DNA from: Symbiodinium natans
Taxonomy: Eukaryota > Sar > Dinophyceae > Suessiales > Symbiodiniaceae
DNA length: 64,000 nucleotides
Direction: 5' to 3'
Assembly: GCA_905221605.1 (NCBI GenBank)
Contig: CAJNDS010002535.1
Location: 1,028,001-1,092,000 of the forward strand
The notes beneath the pieces are model-generated. The model was not told where the DNA came from. It did not search any database and saw only the letters and a list, made by a program, of their open reading frames with translations. Shown here one piece after another: positions 1-10,051 of the stretch; positions within the stretch are counted from its first letter, which is position 1; every line of letters begins with the position of its first letter. The translations under genes and the position numbers were made by a program.

Positions 1-608
1 ATTTCCGACTTGCGACATGATGGAGTCGAGAAGCGACGAGATGCCGCCGGAAAGATCTTCTAAGCGGACTGCGGTATCCTTTCCTCGTCACCCAATGGTT
101 GGTCCTCACATAGGTGTTCGGCTTCTGAACGAACTCGGTGAGGTAGCCGTACTCAAACGCCCTGAGTGTGAAAAGCCATGTCTTTTAGGTTGTCCTGCAG
201 TTGTATGCATGCTTTTGTTGACGCTCGCTTGGTAGGAGTTGTGTAGGATGGAGTAGAGTTTGTGTGAGAAGCTGTAGTTTTTCCTTGCTTTAATGGGAAG
301 CGAACCTGAGAAACTCCTTCGTCGTTTTGCCTTTGCTTTGAAGTGTTTGAAGAAGAGCTTTGGCGTTTTGACACTCCGTTTGAAGGGTTTGGAGAACCCT
401 GAGTTGGTAGGAGAACTTAGGAAGTGCACCGTTTGAGTTGTGTACTTTTTGCAGTTTCACAGCGAGTGTGTTTTGCTGTGCTTTGGAGACACAGAAGAAC
501 TGTGACTTTGAAGTCGTCCTCCGGCCGACCTGACTTTGGCTCAAGGCTGTGAGTAAAAAGAAGACCGCTGTGCGCTTTGCTGTGTTTTGACATGGTAGCG
601 GAGCGTAT
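1..608. other. No supported gene; possible 5' leader of the copia fragment
   Basis: I see only short, mutually overlapping reading frames and no recognisable domain. The sequence directly precedes the gag-like frame at 609 on the + strand, so it may be the untranslated leader or LTR remnant of that retroelement. No matching second LTR was seen in the window, so this is inference. Confidence 0.3.
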
Positions 609-1269
609 GTGAGCTCCTCGTGTGCCATGGCCAGTGCAGAAGAAGTTCCGGTTCCCTTGGACCCGGAAGAAGAGAACTTGCTCTTTGGGCAAGGTGGCCA
701 GGCTCAACCGGGTGTTGAACCACAGCAAGCTCCGAACCCAGCTCAGGCTGGTGGAGCTGCCTCACAGCCCATGCAAGGCGGAACATATGCTCAGGCAACG
801 CCCGTTGCCCCCCCAGTAAGTGTAGGGTTGGACCCTACTTTGCAGCAGATGCTTGTGCAAATGTTGCAAACACAACAAGAAATGATGAGGGCGATGAATC
901 GCCGCATGGACGAAGAAGAAAGGAGAAGAAAGCAGTTGGAAGATGCTCATGCGTCTGTGGCGAACCCGTTTGGTGCCGCAACAGCGTCAGGAAGTCCAAC
1001 TGGAAGTCCACATGCTGGACCCCCGGCATCCCCCGGTCCATCCACTGCCCCTCCGCCGAGCGGCGGTGGTGGTGGAAACCGAGCAGAGAAGTACCTGCCT
1101 TCGCTTCCTTTGCTGGATGCCCCCAAGATGGGGAAAGGCCGGGTGCATGAGTGCGAGGTGCTCGCCAGTTGGTTGACGATGCGTATGTCACTGAGCTGAG
1201 GGAAGCTATCCTGTTGGACCGCGAGATCCGGCAAACAGCTTTGCCCGTGCAGGTAGCGGTTTGTGTTTT
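609..1269 (+). pseudogene. Truncated Ty1/copia-type gag (N-terminal part)
   Basis: The frame from 609 encodes a Pro/Gln/Gly-rich N-terminus, then a helical stretch with LQQMLVQMLQTQQEMMRAM followed by an Arg/Glu-rich segment. After a glycine run it reads NRAEKYLPSLPLLDAPKMGK, which has the style of dinoflagellate copia gag proteins. Near 1170 the frame is lost and the frame opened at 609 stops at 1199. The homologous reading continues one frame over as DDAYVTELREAILLDREIRQ and then ends at about 1269 where the element is cut off. Capsid core, zinc knuckle and pol are absent. I read it as a dead 5' fragment of a retrotransposon. The family assignment comes from recalled similarity, not a search. 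Confidence 0.55.
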
Positions 1270-2252
1270 CTAACGCAGCTGTTTGGGGGCTACCGACCCG
1301 GAAGGCACGGGAGGTTTTCCCTTCCGTGTTTTTGCATATGCATGCATTTCTTTATTTCTGATTTGAACAAATTTTGACTTGCTGATTTTCTGACTTCATG
1401 CATTGCTATGTCAGAAGTCATCAGCTGGCTCGTGAGAGCTGTCAAATTTCTTTAGGCTCGAGGCGATTGAGGCGCGTTTGGTGCCATCAGGTTCTGCCCC
1501 TTCCACTGCTCATCAGACCAGCCCGTGGTGCAATCCGTGGAAGACCGTGTGCGTCAGCTGGAGATACATTGCTTCTGTCACGCTCAGCGCATCTGTGCAC
1601 TGGAGGCTCATGCTGCACAGGTTTCCCCGGAGCAGGCTGACGCACGTGTGGTGCATCCCTCTGGTTAATTCCTGGGGCGGTTCTAATGTTGGGGTGTTGG
1701 GTTGCCTTGTGCTGGTTTGCTACGGCCTGCACCCTTGTGTCCCTAGGGGGTAGTGGCTTGCCGGCCTGCGTGTTGCGAATCTTCTCAGCAAGGGCTGGCG
1801 CCTCTGCCGTCTTCTGCGCTGGGCACACAACACTCCTTGCGCAAGACCCAGTCTCCCTGTCTGGGTTCCGTCTTTTTTGATCAGAAGGCCCATTCCCTCA
1901 GGGCTTCGATTTTGTCACAACAGAGCTGCATTGTCATCTCTGAACTCGAACCGAATACTGCCAATCCTGTGCAACAAATTGGGGTTTGCGTTTGCTTGCT
2001 GCAGACAGGCAATTTTGTGAGTTGAGCGGGGATTTTTGCTCTGGGGAGTGTTTTCCCTTCCGTGTTCTGCATTTTGTTCACTTCCGCTTGATCTAGGATT
2101 GAGGTTGCTTGGGTGTCTGGTTTTCTTCGGTTCGGTTCTGGTTGGTTTGTCCTTCGGTCTCTGGTTTTCCTGGGATTTGGGTGCGGTTCCGGGATAACTT
2201 TGCACCCTTTGCCATGGCAGTTCCGAGACCGTCGCGTTGGAATGCTGGTTAA
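1270..2252. other. Degenerate interval without a supported gene
   Basis: Only short frames are present. One + strand stretch around 1520-1665 reads as a heptad-like helix (EDRVRQLE, later RICALEAHAAQV) before a stop, which may be a leftover coiled-coil piece of the retroelement ORF that follows. Nothing else can be assigned. Confidence 0.3.
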
Positions 2253-3155
2253 GTGAACCCTGCTTACCGGCCACTTCGGTCTTCCGAGCCAGTGGCAACA
2301 GCTGCAGGGAAGTCTGTGCCTCGACCTGCTCATCACCGACCTTGCTTCGATCCATTGGCTGCCATCTCTGAACTGTATGGGCGTGACGATGTGGCTGGCC
2401 CTCTTCAGGCACAGAAACAGATCATCAGCGCGGTCTTGGCAGGATTCAGGCCACTGAGGCCGATTTTTCGCGGCGCCCGTCCTTCTGTCCCCGATGTGGA
2501 AATTTCTCTGCTGCCTGCGCTGGATGATGAGGCAACTGAAATACCGGCAGTGGCTGTTAGGCCGGAGCCCTCTGTGGAGCCGGATTCATCTAGTGATTCT
2601 GAACCCGAGGCGGCCAAGGATGTTCCACCTCCGCTGCTGCCATCGACCAATACCGTGGGCGCTGCATGGGATGAGGTGGCGACGACGCAGAGTGGCGGCA
2701 ATTCTCCGACTCTCTGCCCGATCCCGTGCGACACGTTGCCGTTGCCGGACGAGGCGGGTTTCGAGCTAGGTGTTGGGTCTCCGCAAGGCTCTCTGGAGGC
2801 CTTGGATTTTCAGGAAGTGGCAGCCTCAGGCGTGCCTGAGACTGTTCCAGCTCAATCGGTGTTTGCCCCTGGCTGCATTGACTCCGATGTGGATGAGTTT
2901 GGGTTTCTTCTCAATCCGGTGACGAAGGTGGTTCATGTGGCAAAGACTTGCTCTGCCACTCATCCAGCTTGCCAGTACAAACCACTTCACGGCTCTGCAA
3001 CTGAGAAACCTTTGCGGGCAGGTTGTGGCGTACGTGGTTGCCTTCGTGAGGGCGTTTTGCTGCGAAGCCAAGAAATCCCGAAAGGATTCCGGATGTGCCT
3101 TAAACATGGCTGCGGCCAGGATCCCAGGTTCAGAGCAGTCACGCATGGCTTGTGA
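2253..3155 (+). CDS. Retroelement ORF, 300 codons, function unknown
   Basis: This is an intact 300-codon frame starting at the first ATG after several upstream stops. The N-terminal two thirds are Pro/Glu/Ser-rich and acidic (a SSSDSEPE stretch at about residue 111) and are probably disordered. The C-terminal part is Cys/His-rich: FLLNPVTKVVHV is followed by CSATHPAC, a CGVRGC pair and CLKHGCG. That arrangement resembles the zinc-ribbon-like end of ORFs that precede CCCH gag-like ORFs in dinoflagellate DIRS-like elements. The next ORF at 3579 lies on the same strand, which supports one element. The codons look like protein-coding GC-rich DNA. I do not recognise a catalytic function, and the DIRS-like label is inference. 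Confidence 0.5.
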   Translation: MNPAYRPLRSSEPVATAAGKSVPRPAHHRPCFDPLAAISELYGRDDVAGPLQAQKQIISAVLAGFRPLRPIFRGARPSVPDVEISLLPALDDEATEIPAVAVRPEPSVEPDSSSDSEPEAAKDVPPPLLPSTNTVGAAWDEVATTQSGGNSPTLCPIPCDTLPLPDEAGFELGVGSPQGSLEALDFQEVAASGVPETVPAQSVFAPGCIDSDVDEFGFLLNPVTKVVHVAKTCSATHPACQYKPLHGSATEKPLRAGCGVRGCLREGVLLRSQEIPKGFRMCLKHGCGQDPRFRAVTHGL

Positions 3156-3578
3156 TGACATTTCGGGAGTGTTTTCTCATGTTGACGACATCACGTTGCT
3201 TAGTGCACAGTTTCTACGCTTTCCTTGACGCTGCCCGCACGCCTGTGGGTGGCTGTCAGGCTGGGGAAATCAGTTCTCGTCCATGCAGCCCGCCGGGATC
3301 CCGCGGACCCGTCTGAGGAGGTGTATCTCATTGCTTGCCTTGGTTTTCCACCGTCAGATGCACGCTTGCTCTGACAGAAGGCGTATGGGCTGCAAGACGG
3401 TTCGGCTTACCTGACTCTGGCCATGGGCCCGTCACATGGAGTCGGGATTCAGCCTTGAACTGTGTTTTTCATTCCCTGGCATGTATGTCCATATCCTGCC
3501 TTGCTTGGCACTGTCACTGTGCGCTGACAGCGGCTAGAGTTATAAAAGTTTTGCATCTTCGCTTGCGATGTCGAAGCC
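3156..3578 (+). other. Decayed coding stretch between two retroelement ORFs
   Basis: This stretch has readable but stop-broken peptides on the + strand, for example GKSVLVHAARRDPADPSEEV at about 3265-3325 followed by a stop and then KAYGLQDGSAYLTLAMGPSH. They look like the worn-down N-terminal portion of the ORF that becomes open at 3579. Confidence 0.35.
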
Positions 3579-4901
3579 ATGACTCCACGCTGCAGGTGTC
3601 GGAAAGGTGTGTCCGGCAGTTCTTTGCCTTCAGGTACTTTGCTAGTGAGGCCTAGCTGTCTTGCGACGGCAGTCCGTGTCGACGATGCGGCTTTCTTTGA
3701 GACGATGCTTACGCAGTGGGGTGTCGGTTCGACTGTGCAGGCCGCTCTGAAAGCCAAAGGGTTTGATACGTTGTCTTTGGTGGCTCATGCTTTGCCACAG
3801 CCGGACCAATTGGAGTCCTTTGTCGTTTCCATACTCGGCCGCCCGGCCGGCGCGGCTCCAGAGGATCCTGTCCTCACACCGGACGCTGCAGCCCTGAGAC
3901 GCGTTGTCAAAGAGTCTTGCAGGCTGGCTGCTGGGCCATCGGCGGGGCCGTCACCTCTTGTGCAGTTGCTTGGTTCAGCCAAGCCCAAGTTCACTTTGGC
4001 TGAAGTCACTAAGTTGATCGCAGATTTTTCTGCAAAGTATCCCTCGGAATTCCTTCGCCCAGATTCTACACCAAGTGTCTCCCTGCTGCTTCGAGTGAAG
4101 GAAGGCCTGGACAACAAGTGTCTTTCATGGACCCCTTGGCGACTCAGGACGTCCGAACAGGAAGTGTCTGTAGTCGAGCAGCGCAGGCCACGGACGGACA
4201 TGGCCATGCTAGCGTCCCTGCTAGCGGTTCAGGAGACTGGTTCTTGTGAAGCGCATGTTCCCACGAACGGCCCCGTTGAGCCTGCCCTTCGCAAGTTTGT
4301 GGGTATTTTGCGCACGGCTATTGCTCTCCTTGACGGCATGCATCTTCTGCCGCTGAAGAAGATGCTTGAGAAGTTTGTCATGTTGGCGACCCAGGTGCCT
4401 CAGGACAAATCCTTGCGTTGCCCTATGCTGCAAAAGGTGATTGAGGCGGATAAGGTTCTGTGGGCTGGGATTGCCGTGCTGCAGGCTGAACACTCTTGGT
4501 CTCTGGCGGACGCCGTTGCGGAGATGACGCAGATCCGACCTGACCTTCATGCTGCTCTGGCTCCACGTGTCAAGTCGCAAGCCTCAGAATCTCTGAAAAG
4601 GAAAAGCCCTCTTGGTGATCGGGATAACAAGCCTCGTGCAGCTGGCAAAGCTGCAGCTAAATCTGCGAAGAAAGGAGGCAACAATCGCGGCCCTACCAAT
4701 TCGGGCAAATCTGGTCCCAAGGTGTCCCTGTCCAATTGGGCTCGCCAAGTGGACGGGGCAGGCCCGTGTATCCGCTTTCACACCGCCAAATGCCGTAACT
4801 CCAAGTGCCGCTTCAGTCACAAGTGCCCTATTCTGATGGCGGATGGGACCCCGTGTGGCAAGGATCACTCTGCCGCTACACACTCCAAGACCCCCCATTG
4901 A
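3579..4901 (+). CDS. Gag-like retroelement protein with C-terminal CCCH zinc finger
   Basis: This is a 440-codon open frame. The first ~330 residues are a mostly helical region without a motif I can name (it includes FFETMLTQWGVGSTVQAALK and a repeated style of helix ending in Leu/Ala). A basic Lys/Arg/Ala-rich tail (residues ~340-385) follows, then a CCCH-type finger near the C-terminus, C-IRFHTAK-C-RNSK-C-RFS-H, plus a second Cys/His group that ends CGKDHSAATHS. A nucleic-acid-binding finger at the end of a gag-like protein suggests an RNA-binding structural protein of a retroelement, probably DIRS-like in this lineage. The start is uncertain because coding-like sequence precedes the ATG. 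Confidence 0.55.
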   Translation: MTPRCRCRKGVSGSSLPSGTLLVRPSCLATAVRVDDAAFFETMLTQWGVGSTVQAALKAKGFDTLSLVAHALPQPDQLESFVVSILGRPAGAAPEDPVLTPDAAALRRVVKESCRLAAGPSAGPSPLVQLLGSAKPKFTLAEVTKLIADFSAKYPSEFLRPDSTPSVSLLLRVKEGLDNKCLSWTPWRLRTSEQEVSVVEQRRPRTDMAMLASLLAVQETGSCEAHVPTNGPVEPALRKFVGILRTAIALLDGMHLLPLKKMLEKFVMLATQVPQDKSLRCPMLQKVIEADKVLWAGIAVLQAEHSWSLADAVAEMTQIRPDLHAALAPRVKSQASESLKRKSPLGDRDNKPRAAGKAAAKSAKKGGNNRGPTNSGKSGPKVSLSNWARQVDGAGPCIRFHTAKCRNSKCRFSHKCPILMADGTPCGKDHSAATHSKTPH

Positions 4902-5232
4902 AGGTCACCGGGAGTCCGGGAGTTCCGGTTTTGGCTTCCCAGGCGCCGGAGGAGCTCCTCATGCTTCGGTTGTTTTCCAGGAGGAGGCACCTCCCGATTT
5001 TGGTCCTCAGTCCAGTGCTACTGGTGCAAAGCTTCTTGCGCAGGATTTGCTTGCTGCGGATGGCGTTCTGTCCTGTGGTTCCGCGCTGAAACTTTTTGAT
5101 TTGGTGGTCTCGGAAGCACCGGATGTTGACGGCCGCTTCTCTGGGAGTCGTTCACTGTCGGCCGGTCTCCGTTCCAGGGGCTCCACAGGCTTGTGCGCAT
5201 CTTGCTTTTCTCACCCATTCTCTGTACAGGTC
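4902..5232 (+). pseudogene. Start of the next retroelement frame, truncated
   Basis: Directly after the gag-like stop, another + frame (open from 4843) carries coding-like sequence including GAKLLAQDLLAADGVLSCGS and LFDLVVSEAPDVDGRFSGSR. It runs until about 5230 and then passes abruptly into AT-richer telomere-motif DNA. This looks like the beginning of the pol-side polyprotein, cut off by a deletion or insertion. No catalytic motif survives. Confidence 0.4.
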
Positions 5233-5253
5233 TTCAACAGGTTCATTGATCCC

Positions 5254-5840
5254 AAAAGCCTTAAAAACAACCTAGCCCTGAAAATTCTAAACTCGAAACC
5301 CGAAACCCTAAACCCGAAAAAGCCCTAAGAAGCCTTGGTTGGCAAACTTTAGCCCCAACAGAAGTACTGGGAGTTGAAAACCCGAAAACCCCCCATGCCA
5401 GAGGGAGATGTCACAAGGGTTTAGGGTCTAGGGTTTAGGGCAAGTATTTCGAAGCATTTTCAACACCCTGACCACAGAGGCAGATATCACAAGTGATTTT
5501 AGGCACGGGCCTCGAGCGAAAATGCAATTTCGGAACAGCAGACGTCACAAGCGACAGGTTGCAGATTTTACAGGCAACGTGTCTCTTACAGATGTAGCAG
5601 TAGGCAACCCGTGTCTATGAAAGTCACAAGTGACACTTTGGAGATGTCACGAGTGACCCGCCGCTCCGGTGTGGATCACAGAAGCAATCCCAGCACAATT
5701 CCTTCCTTTACACCCCTGCTCCATCCACGTTCACACGCACGCACCCCTTATGCAGGAGTAGGTTTCACGTTGTCCGTGGACTTGAGACCCTAAACCTTTA
5801 AACCTCAGCTGTACATGGCAAGCACGCTGAGCAGGCGCCA
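5254..5840 (+). repeat. Segmental duplication, copy A (~590 bp)
   Basis: This block is nearly identical to 6556-7165. Shared landmarks in order are AAAAGCCTTAAAAA, a run of CCCTAAA-type words, GTCACAAGGGTTTAGGG, repeated GTCACAAGTGA/GTCACGAGTGA words, and ATGGCAAGCACGCTGAGCAG at the end. Copies differ by point changes and small indels. The 60-codon frames inside both copies look incidental. Confidence 0.9.
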
Positions 5841-5856
5841 TGCTGAGGAGGGGGGG

Positions 5857-5860
<4 letters not shown>

Positions 5861-5895
<35 letters not shown>
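5861..5895. repeat. Poly-G run of 35 bases
   Basis: An uninterrupted G homopolymer of 35 nt within a longer G-rich tract (about 5848-5916). It could form quadruplex structure, and its length may be affected by assembly. Confidence 0.95.
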
Positions 5896-5896
<1 letters not shown>

Positions 5897-6039
5897 GGGG
5901 GGGCAGGGGAGGGGGTCTAGGATTTTTTCTTCACCTTGTAAACCCTACACTCGGGATCCCCACACCCTAACCTTCTCGAGAAGCGGCGGGGAGGTACGGG
6001 GCGGGGGATGTAGGGAAGGGAGCGCTATGGGGGTGCGGG

Positions 6040-6140
6040 GGTTGGGCATGCACTGGAACGCTGTAGATGAAGCACTGAAAGCGGGGGGGGCGTGGGGGTT
6101 GGGCATGCACTGGAACGCAGTAGATGAAGCACTGAAGGCA
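6040..6140. repeat. Two-copy 58 bp tandem repeat
   Basis: The word GGTTGGGCATGCACTGGAAC occurs at 6040 and again 58 bp later, each followed by a closely similar TAGATGAAGCACTGAA segment. The region is G-rich and otherwise featureless. Confidence 0.85.
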
Positions 6141-6555
6141 TGGGGTGCTAGAGGGTAAGGGAAGGGCTTGGGTGGGGGGGGGGGAGGGGCTGGGGGTGAG
6201 GGCGGTACTCGGAAGCAGTGGGTCTTCACTGACGCCGCCCCGGGCTGGGGTCGGCGGATAACTCTTATAACCCCCATAACTACTCAACCCCACAAACCCC
6301 AAAACCCAACTGGGGGGGCTTAGGGGGGATTGAAAGGGGTTTAAGGGGGTTTGAGGGGGTTTTAGGGGGTTTAGCGGGTTTAGGGTTCAAGGCCATCCGG
6401 GGTGTTTTCGTTAGGGCCCGAAGGCCTTTAACGCTAAACTTCAAGAAGCACGTGAGCCCTGACAAGCTTAGGCCCTACACTATCCTGAGCTCACGAAACC
6501 CCTAGCACCTAAATCCTAAGACCTCACCCCTAAAAGCTTTAAACCCTAAAGGCCC

Positions 6556-7165
6556 CAAAAGCCTTAAAAAACAACCTAGCCCTGAAAATTCTAAACTCGA
6601 AACCCGAAACCCTAAACCCTAAACCCGAAAAAGCCCTAAGAAGCCTTGGTTGGCAAACTTTAGCCCCAACAGAAGTACTGGGAGTTGAAAACCCGAAAAC
6701 CCCCGATGGCAGAGGGAGATGTCACAAGGGTTTAGGGTTTAGGGCAAGTATTTCGAAGCATTTTCAACACCCTGACCGCCGAGGCAGATATCACAAGTGA
6801 TTTTAGGCACGGGCCTCGAGCGAAAATGCAATTTCGGAACAGCAGACGTCACAATCGACAGGTTGCAGATTTTACAGGCAACGTGTCTCTTACAGATGTA
6901 GCAGTAGGCAACCCGTGTCTATGAAAGTCACAAGTGACACTTTGGAGATGTCACGAGTGACCCGCCGCTCCGGTGTGGATCACAAAAGCAATCCCAGCAC
7001 AATTCCTTCCTTTACACCCCTGCTCCATCCACGTTCACGCGCACGCACCCCTTATGCAGGAGTAGGTTTCATGTTGTGCGATCTCCAACACCTATAAACC
7101 GTGGACTTGAGACCCTAAACCCCTAAACCCTCAGCCCTACATGGCAAGCACGCTGAGCAGGCGCC
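6556..7165 (+). repeat. Segmental duplication, copy B (~600 bp)
   Basis: Second copy of the block at 5254-5840, offset by about 1.3 kb. It contains an extra CCCTAAA unit near its start and a small insertion (about 7077-7100) near its end. Beyond ATGGCAAGCACGCTGAGCAG the two flanks diverge. Confidence 0.9.
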
Positions 7166-8320
7166 GCCCCACGTGGCTGCAGGTGCTGTGGTTAAAACCC
7201 TAAACCCTGAACCCTAAACCCCTGTTAACTCTAACTTTGTTTTTTTTAGGGTTTAGGCTTTGTGGCTGTTCGGGGTTACGTTGTTACGGCAGTGTTTAGG
7301 GGTTTAGGCTTCGGCTCTAGAGCCAAACTTCAAAGATGGCAGTCTACACTGCCCGACATATGGGGGTTTACGATATTAAGGGGTGCCTTATCGGGGTCCT
7401 TATTCTAAAGGGGATGCTACTATTCTGGGGTGTATATTAGGGGTCCACTATTTTTCGTAAACCCACATATGACTCCACACCCCAGCCCAAGTTCTGGTCA
7501 AAAAATAAGGCCCCAAACTCCCTAAACCCCTGAACCCGTCGACCTAAACCTCGAAGCACCCTAAACCCGAAACCCTAAACTTCAAGCCCTGGGGAAGGTT
7601 TGTGAGTGCTGAGGGACTTGGGTTGCGAGCGATGAGGACTGAAGTTGGGGTTGGAGTCGTGTGGTTGCTGGGCTTTTGGAGCACGGACACCTCTCCAGAG
7701 CCTCGCGGACATGGGGATTTAGGGTTTAGGGTTTAAACTCCACCTGCCTTTTTATGCATGATTGTTTACATGTCTCTGTTGCGCCATTTTGGCGAAAGCT
7801 CCGGGAAAATTCTTTCTTTTGCGCATTCTTCGGCAGCACGGCGCGCGTTCGAGAGGGTTCCTGGTATGCCTTTGTGCGCGCAACCTTCCACCCCAGCCCA
7901 AATTACCTAACCCTAAACCCTAAACCCCAAAATTTAAGCCCTAAACCCTGAACCCCTGAAACACCCTCAGCTCCCCCTGAGCTCAACCCAAGGTTTGAAA
8001 CATCCTCGAACCAGCCACTCAAGCCGCGCCGTGAGGTGCCTGGAACTGGGCGCAGGGAATTTCAGCTTCGCGCTGGGCCTGGCTCGGGCCAGGGGCGCAG
8101 AAGGACCTGGAGGTTTAGGGTTTAGGGTCTGTGGGTACCTTGAAGATCTTCTCCGAACGGCAGATTTCGTGAGCTCCAACAGAATATCCAACAGAAATCC
8201 AAGAAATCTCGCTTCCGCAGCCGCGGAGGCTGGATTTCATTAGTGGAGGGCCACAGTCTTCACTCGCGTCACCGATCCAAAACAGGAATGCTCCATTTTG
8301 TTGTCGTGGTTGTTGTTGTT
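7166..8320. other. Telomere-motif-rich intergenic DNA
   Basis: There are many isolated or short-run TTTAGGG and CCCTAAA words in both orientations (for example around 7196, 7715, 7905-7950 and 8115), mixed with unique sequence. I see no convincing gene. The short frames at 7754-7951 and 7967-8191 contain the repeat words and look incidental. Confidence 0.6.
7771..7797 (+). other. Possible relict spliced-leader sequence
   Basis: The word GCCATTTTGGC followed by GAAAG matches the core of the dinoflagellate spliced leader (CCATTTTGGCTCAAG): ten exact core bases, then three of five. Such remnants are left when a trans-spliced mRNA is reverse transcribed and integrated. No clear gene follows within 500 bp, so this may be chance. 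Confidence 0.25.
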
Positions 8321-8343
8321 TCCGCAGCATGTCGGCCTTACAA
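8321..8343 (+). other. Degenerate spliced-leader-like word upstream of a small gene
   Basis: The sequence TCCGCAGCATGTCGGCCTTA partly follows the dinoflagellate spliced leader, with TCCG-AGC-AT and GGC-CT-A in order. It lies 42 bp before the start codon at 8385. Between them is a pyrimidine-rich stretch ending TTTGTAG, which could equally be a trans-splice acceptor. This is suggestive only. Confidence 0.25.
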
Positions 8344-8384
8344 ACTTCCTGGTCCCCAGTCTCGTCTTAGCCTCTTTGTAGAAG

Positions 8385-8606
8385 ATGGGCAACTCGTGCT
8401 GTGCCGGTGAGGAGAAATCCGCCGGTGAGGAGATATCCGCTTTCCAGAAGAACGCAGTGAATCTTGCGGATCAGCTTGGCGCGAGCGATAAGACGAAGGA
8501 GACCGTGGGTAAGGGAGCGAAGTCGATGGTCGACGGAGTCAACACAGGGGTCGCCGCAGGAAAAGATGGGATGAACCAGCTCAAGAACATGTGGGGCAAG
8601 AAATAA
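8385..8606 (+). CDS. Small protein with MGNSCC N-terminus, probably dually acylated
   Basis: A 73-codon intact frame, MGNSCC at the N-terminus and MWGKK at the C-terminus. Gly2 with Ser4 fits an N-myristoylation signal, and Cys5/Cys6 directly after would be palmitoylation sites, so the protein probably sits on the inner face of a membrane. The rest is a charged, likely amphipathic helical region (NAVNLADQLGASDKTKETVG, then KGAKSMVDGVNTGVAAGKDG) with no Cys. A CTTTGTAG stretch just upstream could be the trans-splice acceptor. The stop TAA is embedded in AAATAAA. It is not part of any visible transposon and is one of the few plausible host genes here. I do not recognise a family. Confidence 0.6.
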   Translation: MGNSCCAGEEKSAGEEISAFQKNAVNLADQLGASDKTKETVGKGAKSMVDGVNTGVAAGKDGMNQLKNMWGKK

Positions 8607-8937
8607 AGTGGCGCAAACGGTACAGTTCCTCGCTGCCATATGCAAGTTTTCAGTGCATGCAGCAGCTGTACTACCTCTAGGATGATTTCGGCGAGTGTTT
8701 TGATGTCAGAGGCTGGGACTTGCTGCGGGGATTTCAATATCGCGCAGCCTGGGCATTCAGACATTTTCCATTCAGACATTTTCCAGTCAGAGGGCACAAT
8801 ACCGCGAATGTGAAAAAAGGAGAGACCCTCTGGCTTCAAGGCATTGTGTCAGATCCCTTTCAAAATCCCCCGCAGCACCTTGCAACACCTTACTAATATC
8901 ATATTTGAAAGTTGCTCTCACCGCCTCCCATCCCCAT

Positions 8938-9060
8938 GGATTTAGTGAAGTGAAGTGTAGTAAAGTGAAGTGCAGTGAAGTATAGTATGCTATACTCAAA
9001 TATAGTCTAGTAGAGTATAGTATAGAACAGCATAGTATCGTAAAGTCTACTCTAGTTTTC
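8938..9060. repeat. Irregular AGTGA/AGTATA simple repeat
   Basis: This tract has closely spaced AGTGAAGTG, AGTATAGTA and TATAGTCTAGTAGAGTATAG words, a decayed microsatellite. A related, more symmetric TAGTATACTA tract recurs at about 9207-9256. Confidence 0.75.
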
Positions 9061-9206
9061 ACGTGAAGGTGTAGGGTTGAGGGGAGAAGGGGAGAAGGTT
9101 TAGGGCGTGGGGATCCCGGGTGTAGGGTTTAGGGTTTAAGGTGAAGAAAAAACCCCTAGACCCTGAGTTAGCCCCTGAATTAAGCTTTAAGCTCTTCAAG
9201 GATACA

Positions 9207-9256
9207 ATATAGTATACTAAAGTATACTATATATAATATACTATAGTATGCTATAC
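9207..9256. repeat. TATAGTATACT palindromic simple repeat
   Basis: An AT-rich tract of alternating TATAGTATACT words, nearly self-complementary and so able to fold. It is related to the repeat at 8938-9060. Confidence 0.7.
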
Positions 9257-9962
9257 TCGGGGCTTTGAAGGCTGATAGACCATTAAGGCCTCCGCAGGTG
9301 AGGGCCTGGGGTTTAAGGGTTGAGGGGTTTTGTCTGAGACGGTTTCATGTAGGCAGCTTCCTTTATAAGAGTCGTTTCAGAGGCACTGTTTCAACCTCTA
9401 ACGTTCATTAGAGGCATAATATTTAACCACCTTAGGTTTGGCGGCTTAGGGGTTTGGGGGCTGCGGAGCTTTTTTTTGGGGGGTGCTTCTGGTTAAGGGG
9501 GTTCAGTTGCGAGGTTACGCGCTTTGTTCGCAGATGATTGGGCTTTCGAAGTAAGGGCTTCCGTGTAAATTACGTGGGGCGTGGAAAAGAAGGCCACCAG
9601 TCCCTCCATCAACTTCCTCTTCAAGAAATCCAGGGCCTTTAGTTAGGGCCTCAAGCCGAAATCCTAGGCCACCTGAACTCTAAACCCCGAGACCCGCAAG
9701 CTTAAGCTCAAAACCTTAACTTCTAGCCCCGAACTGACCCAAGCTCTCCATGCGAAACTGCTTGGCTTCTTCGAGTGGGCCACACACCATGGACAAAAAC
9801 CACCACCCACCCAACCGCATAATTAGTTTCAATTTCAGTTCCAAACCCTCTACTCTCCCCCCCAAACAAAAAGAAGAGAGAGAACAAACGAAAGCTTAAG
9901 CTCCAGATTCCCAAACTCTCAACCCGACAACCTGAGCCCCTAAACTTTTGACCTTTGACCCA

Positions 9963-10051
9963 AAAGCCCCTAAACCCTATAAACCCTAAACCCTAAACCC
10001 TAAAAACCCTAAACCCTAAACCCTAAACCCTAAACCCTAAACCCTAAACCC
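9963..10051. repeat. Interstitial CCCTAAA telomere-type array
   Basis: About twelve units of CCCTAAA, nearly perfect, with a few TAAACCCTATAAA variants at the left edge. Plant-type TTTAGGG repeats are the telomere motif reported for dinoflagellates. The position inside the window makes this interstitial. Confidence 0.95.

Larger units (their letters stand above)
8607..9962. other. Intergenic DNA, no gene seen
   Basis: Contains scattered TTTAGGG-like words (9119-9140, 9310-9330), simple AGTATA-type repeats, and otherwise unique sequence. The 122-codon minus frame at 8471-8839 mainly overlaps the antisense of the small gene and has no recognisable domain. Confidence 0.55.
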
